From positions 1-59,731 of the IMG/VR virus record IMGVR_UViG_3300025121_000443: a stretch of 59,731 nucleotides of DNA; one strand, given 5' to 3'. Below, in pieces: positions 58,966 through 59,731 of this stretch; positions within the stretch are counted from its first letter, which is position 1, and each line of letters begins with the position of its first letter. A model generated the notes under the pieces. The model was given only the letters and a program-made list of their open reading frames with translations. It did no database searches and had not been told where the DNA came from. The stretch is from a virus. The translations under genes were made by a program, and so were the position numbers.

Positions 58966-59195
58966 GAAGTGTGGTATCGCGCGAAGAGAAGTGTGGTATT
59001 TCACAAAGATGCTCTCGGAGATTCCTGGAGAGAATCATAGTGATTCGTGTTTAGGGTAGAATCACAATGATTCGCTTATACATGATTCATGGTGATTCGC
59101 AGGTTTATGTGAAACCTTGCTTTTTGATTCGTTAGAACGTATACTGTATTTGCAGGTAATTATGCCTAGCACATTCAAAAATTAGGAGGTTCAAA
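58966..59195 (+). promoter_or_regulatory. Regulatory cassette upstream of the 59196 gene
   Basis: Paired GTGTGGTAT (58969, 58991), three GAWTCANNNTGATTCG sites (59032, 59059, 59084) and the promoter at 59117. No ORF. Confidence 0.6.
59117..59145 (+). promoter_or_regulatory. Rightward promoter with GATTCG in spacer
   Basis: TTGCTT (59117-59122), 17-bp spacer containing GATTCG (59126-59131), TATACT (59140-59145). Confidence 0.75.
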
Positions 59196-59501
59196 ATGAA
59201 AGTACAACAAGTCGTAGTAAATGTAGGTGTAGTAATTCCATGGGAAGAGTTCGGGTTTGATGATTCTGATAATTCCTGCGAAGTTGTGGTTTTGGCTTCA
59301 GAGCTTGAGGGCAACATTGTTGAGGGTGGGAGTGTTACCATAAAAGATTTAAATAATGCTTATCCTGACTCCAACGGTTGTTCTCCTCGTGCTGACATAT
59401 ACACAGGTGTGCGTTCCGGGTGTGAAGTTGCATTAGAAACATGGCTCAGCGGTAAGTCAGGATATGTGGTAAGTATGTGGGAAGAGGAATTTCCTGACTA
59501 G
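59196..59501 (+). CDS. Hypothetical acidic protein
   Basis: 101 residues; SD AGGAGG. Beta-rich, acidic (EEFGFDDSDNSCEVVVLASELEG). Unknown function; sits between two copies of the regulatory cassette. Confidence 0.55.
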   Translation: MKVQQVVVNVGVVIPWEEFGFDDSDNSCEVVVLASELEGNIVEGGSVTIKDLNNAYPDSNGCSPRADIYTGVRSGCEVALETWLSGKSGYVVSMWEEEFPD

Positions 59502-59731
59502 ATGATTGAGTAGGTGTGGTATCGTGCTCATACGTGGGCGTGGTATCACACCTTCATTCTCGTTCTTTCGTAATGAGTATATGATGTATTCTTCAAATAG
59601 ATTCATGGTGATTCGTAGACAAGGTTGGGTACAGATTCACTATGATTCGGGTTGAGGTTTTATGCCGTTCTCCAGTTTTAGGGAAAACTTGCTTTTTTGA
59701 ATCGTTAGAACGTATGCTGTAAGTGCAGGCA
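59502..59731 (+). promoter_or_regulatory. Second regulatory cassette at the window edge
   Basis: GTGTGGTAT-like pair (59514, and GCGTGGTAT 59538), GATTCATGGTGATTCG (59600), GATTCACTATGATTCG (59634) and a promoter TTGCTT-N18-TATGCT (59689-59718) with GAATCG in the spacer. The gene it serves is beyond the window. Confidence 0.6.

Noticed and set aside
1-59731. Lysogeny genes
   Set aside because: No integrase, excisionase or clear CI-like repressor could be found in the window.

Overview
This window is one AT-rich, gene-dense segment of a long-tailed (siphovirus-like) bacteriophage genome. The evidence is a portal, prohead protease/scaffold, major capsid, tail tube, frameshifted tail chaperone, a 1521-residue tape measure, Dit-type distal tail protein, Gp37-like hub and fibres in canonical order, followed by a lysis cassette, a replication module and a leftward block of tiny genes. 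Shine-Dalgarno (SD) sequences are strong (AGGAGG type) and genes overlap by ATGA or TAATG. No integrase, excisionase or clear repressor is present, so a lytic phage (or a window lacking the lysogeny region) is most likely. The host cannot be named from the sequence. A DUF1360 protein, Gp37-like hub and Dit-type tail are common in phages of Gram-positive and related monoderm bacteria, but this is only suggestive.

Layout. 1-26.8 kb, rightward: head and tail genes interrupted by sugar- and methyl-transferases (1237-3461, 6324-7682), then fibres (19-24.2 kb) and lysis/membrane genes (24.2-26.75 kb), closed by a strong terminator (26783-26818). 26.9-47.6 kb, rightward, from a promoter at 26897: SNF2-like helicase, RecB-like nuclease, Sak4-like recombinase, ssDNA-binding protein, RuvC-like resolvase, nucleotide metabolism (dUTPase-HAD fusion, ThyX, DUF1599), a glycosyltransferase/methyltransferase group, family A DNA polymerase, AEP primase-helicase, tRNA-Arg, DEDD exonuclease and ATP-dependent ligase. 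47.6-57.75 kb, leftward: about 25 mostly tiny genes including a DenV-like glycosylase, a SWIM zinc-finger protein and an Hsp90-type ATPase joined to an HExxH motif. The two arms meet at a shared terminator (47551-47583). 56.18-56.87 kb is non-coding and carries a 26-bp inverted repeat and iteron-like repeats (possible origin). 57.8-59.73 kb, rightward: small genes separated by modular regulatory cassettes.

Most unusual observations. (1) Four genes (DNA polymerase, a 51-kb gene, a 57-kb gene and a 58.2-kb zinc-ribbon gene) are each thrown out of frame by a short direct tandem duplication (13, 43, 11 and 8 bp). Removing one copy restores a coherent protein in every case. This could be slippage-based on/off switching, translational bypassing between matched sites, decay or assembly error. 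(2) The right end carries repeated cassettes made of paired GTGTGGTAT motifs, GAWTCANNNTGATTCG double GANTC sites, and sigma70-like promoters with a GANTC half-site in the spacer. (3) Several promoters share TTGTAA-N17-TATAAT and a downstream box with core TATATCGAA. (4) A 73-bp intergenic repeat occurs in two good copies and one degenerate copy.

All functional calls come from reading motifs in translated sequence; no database search was run.
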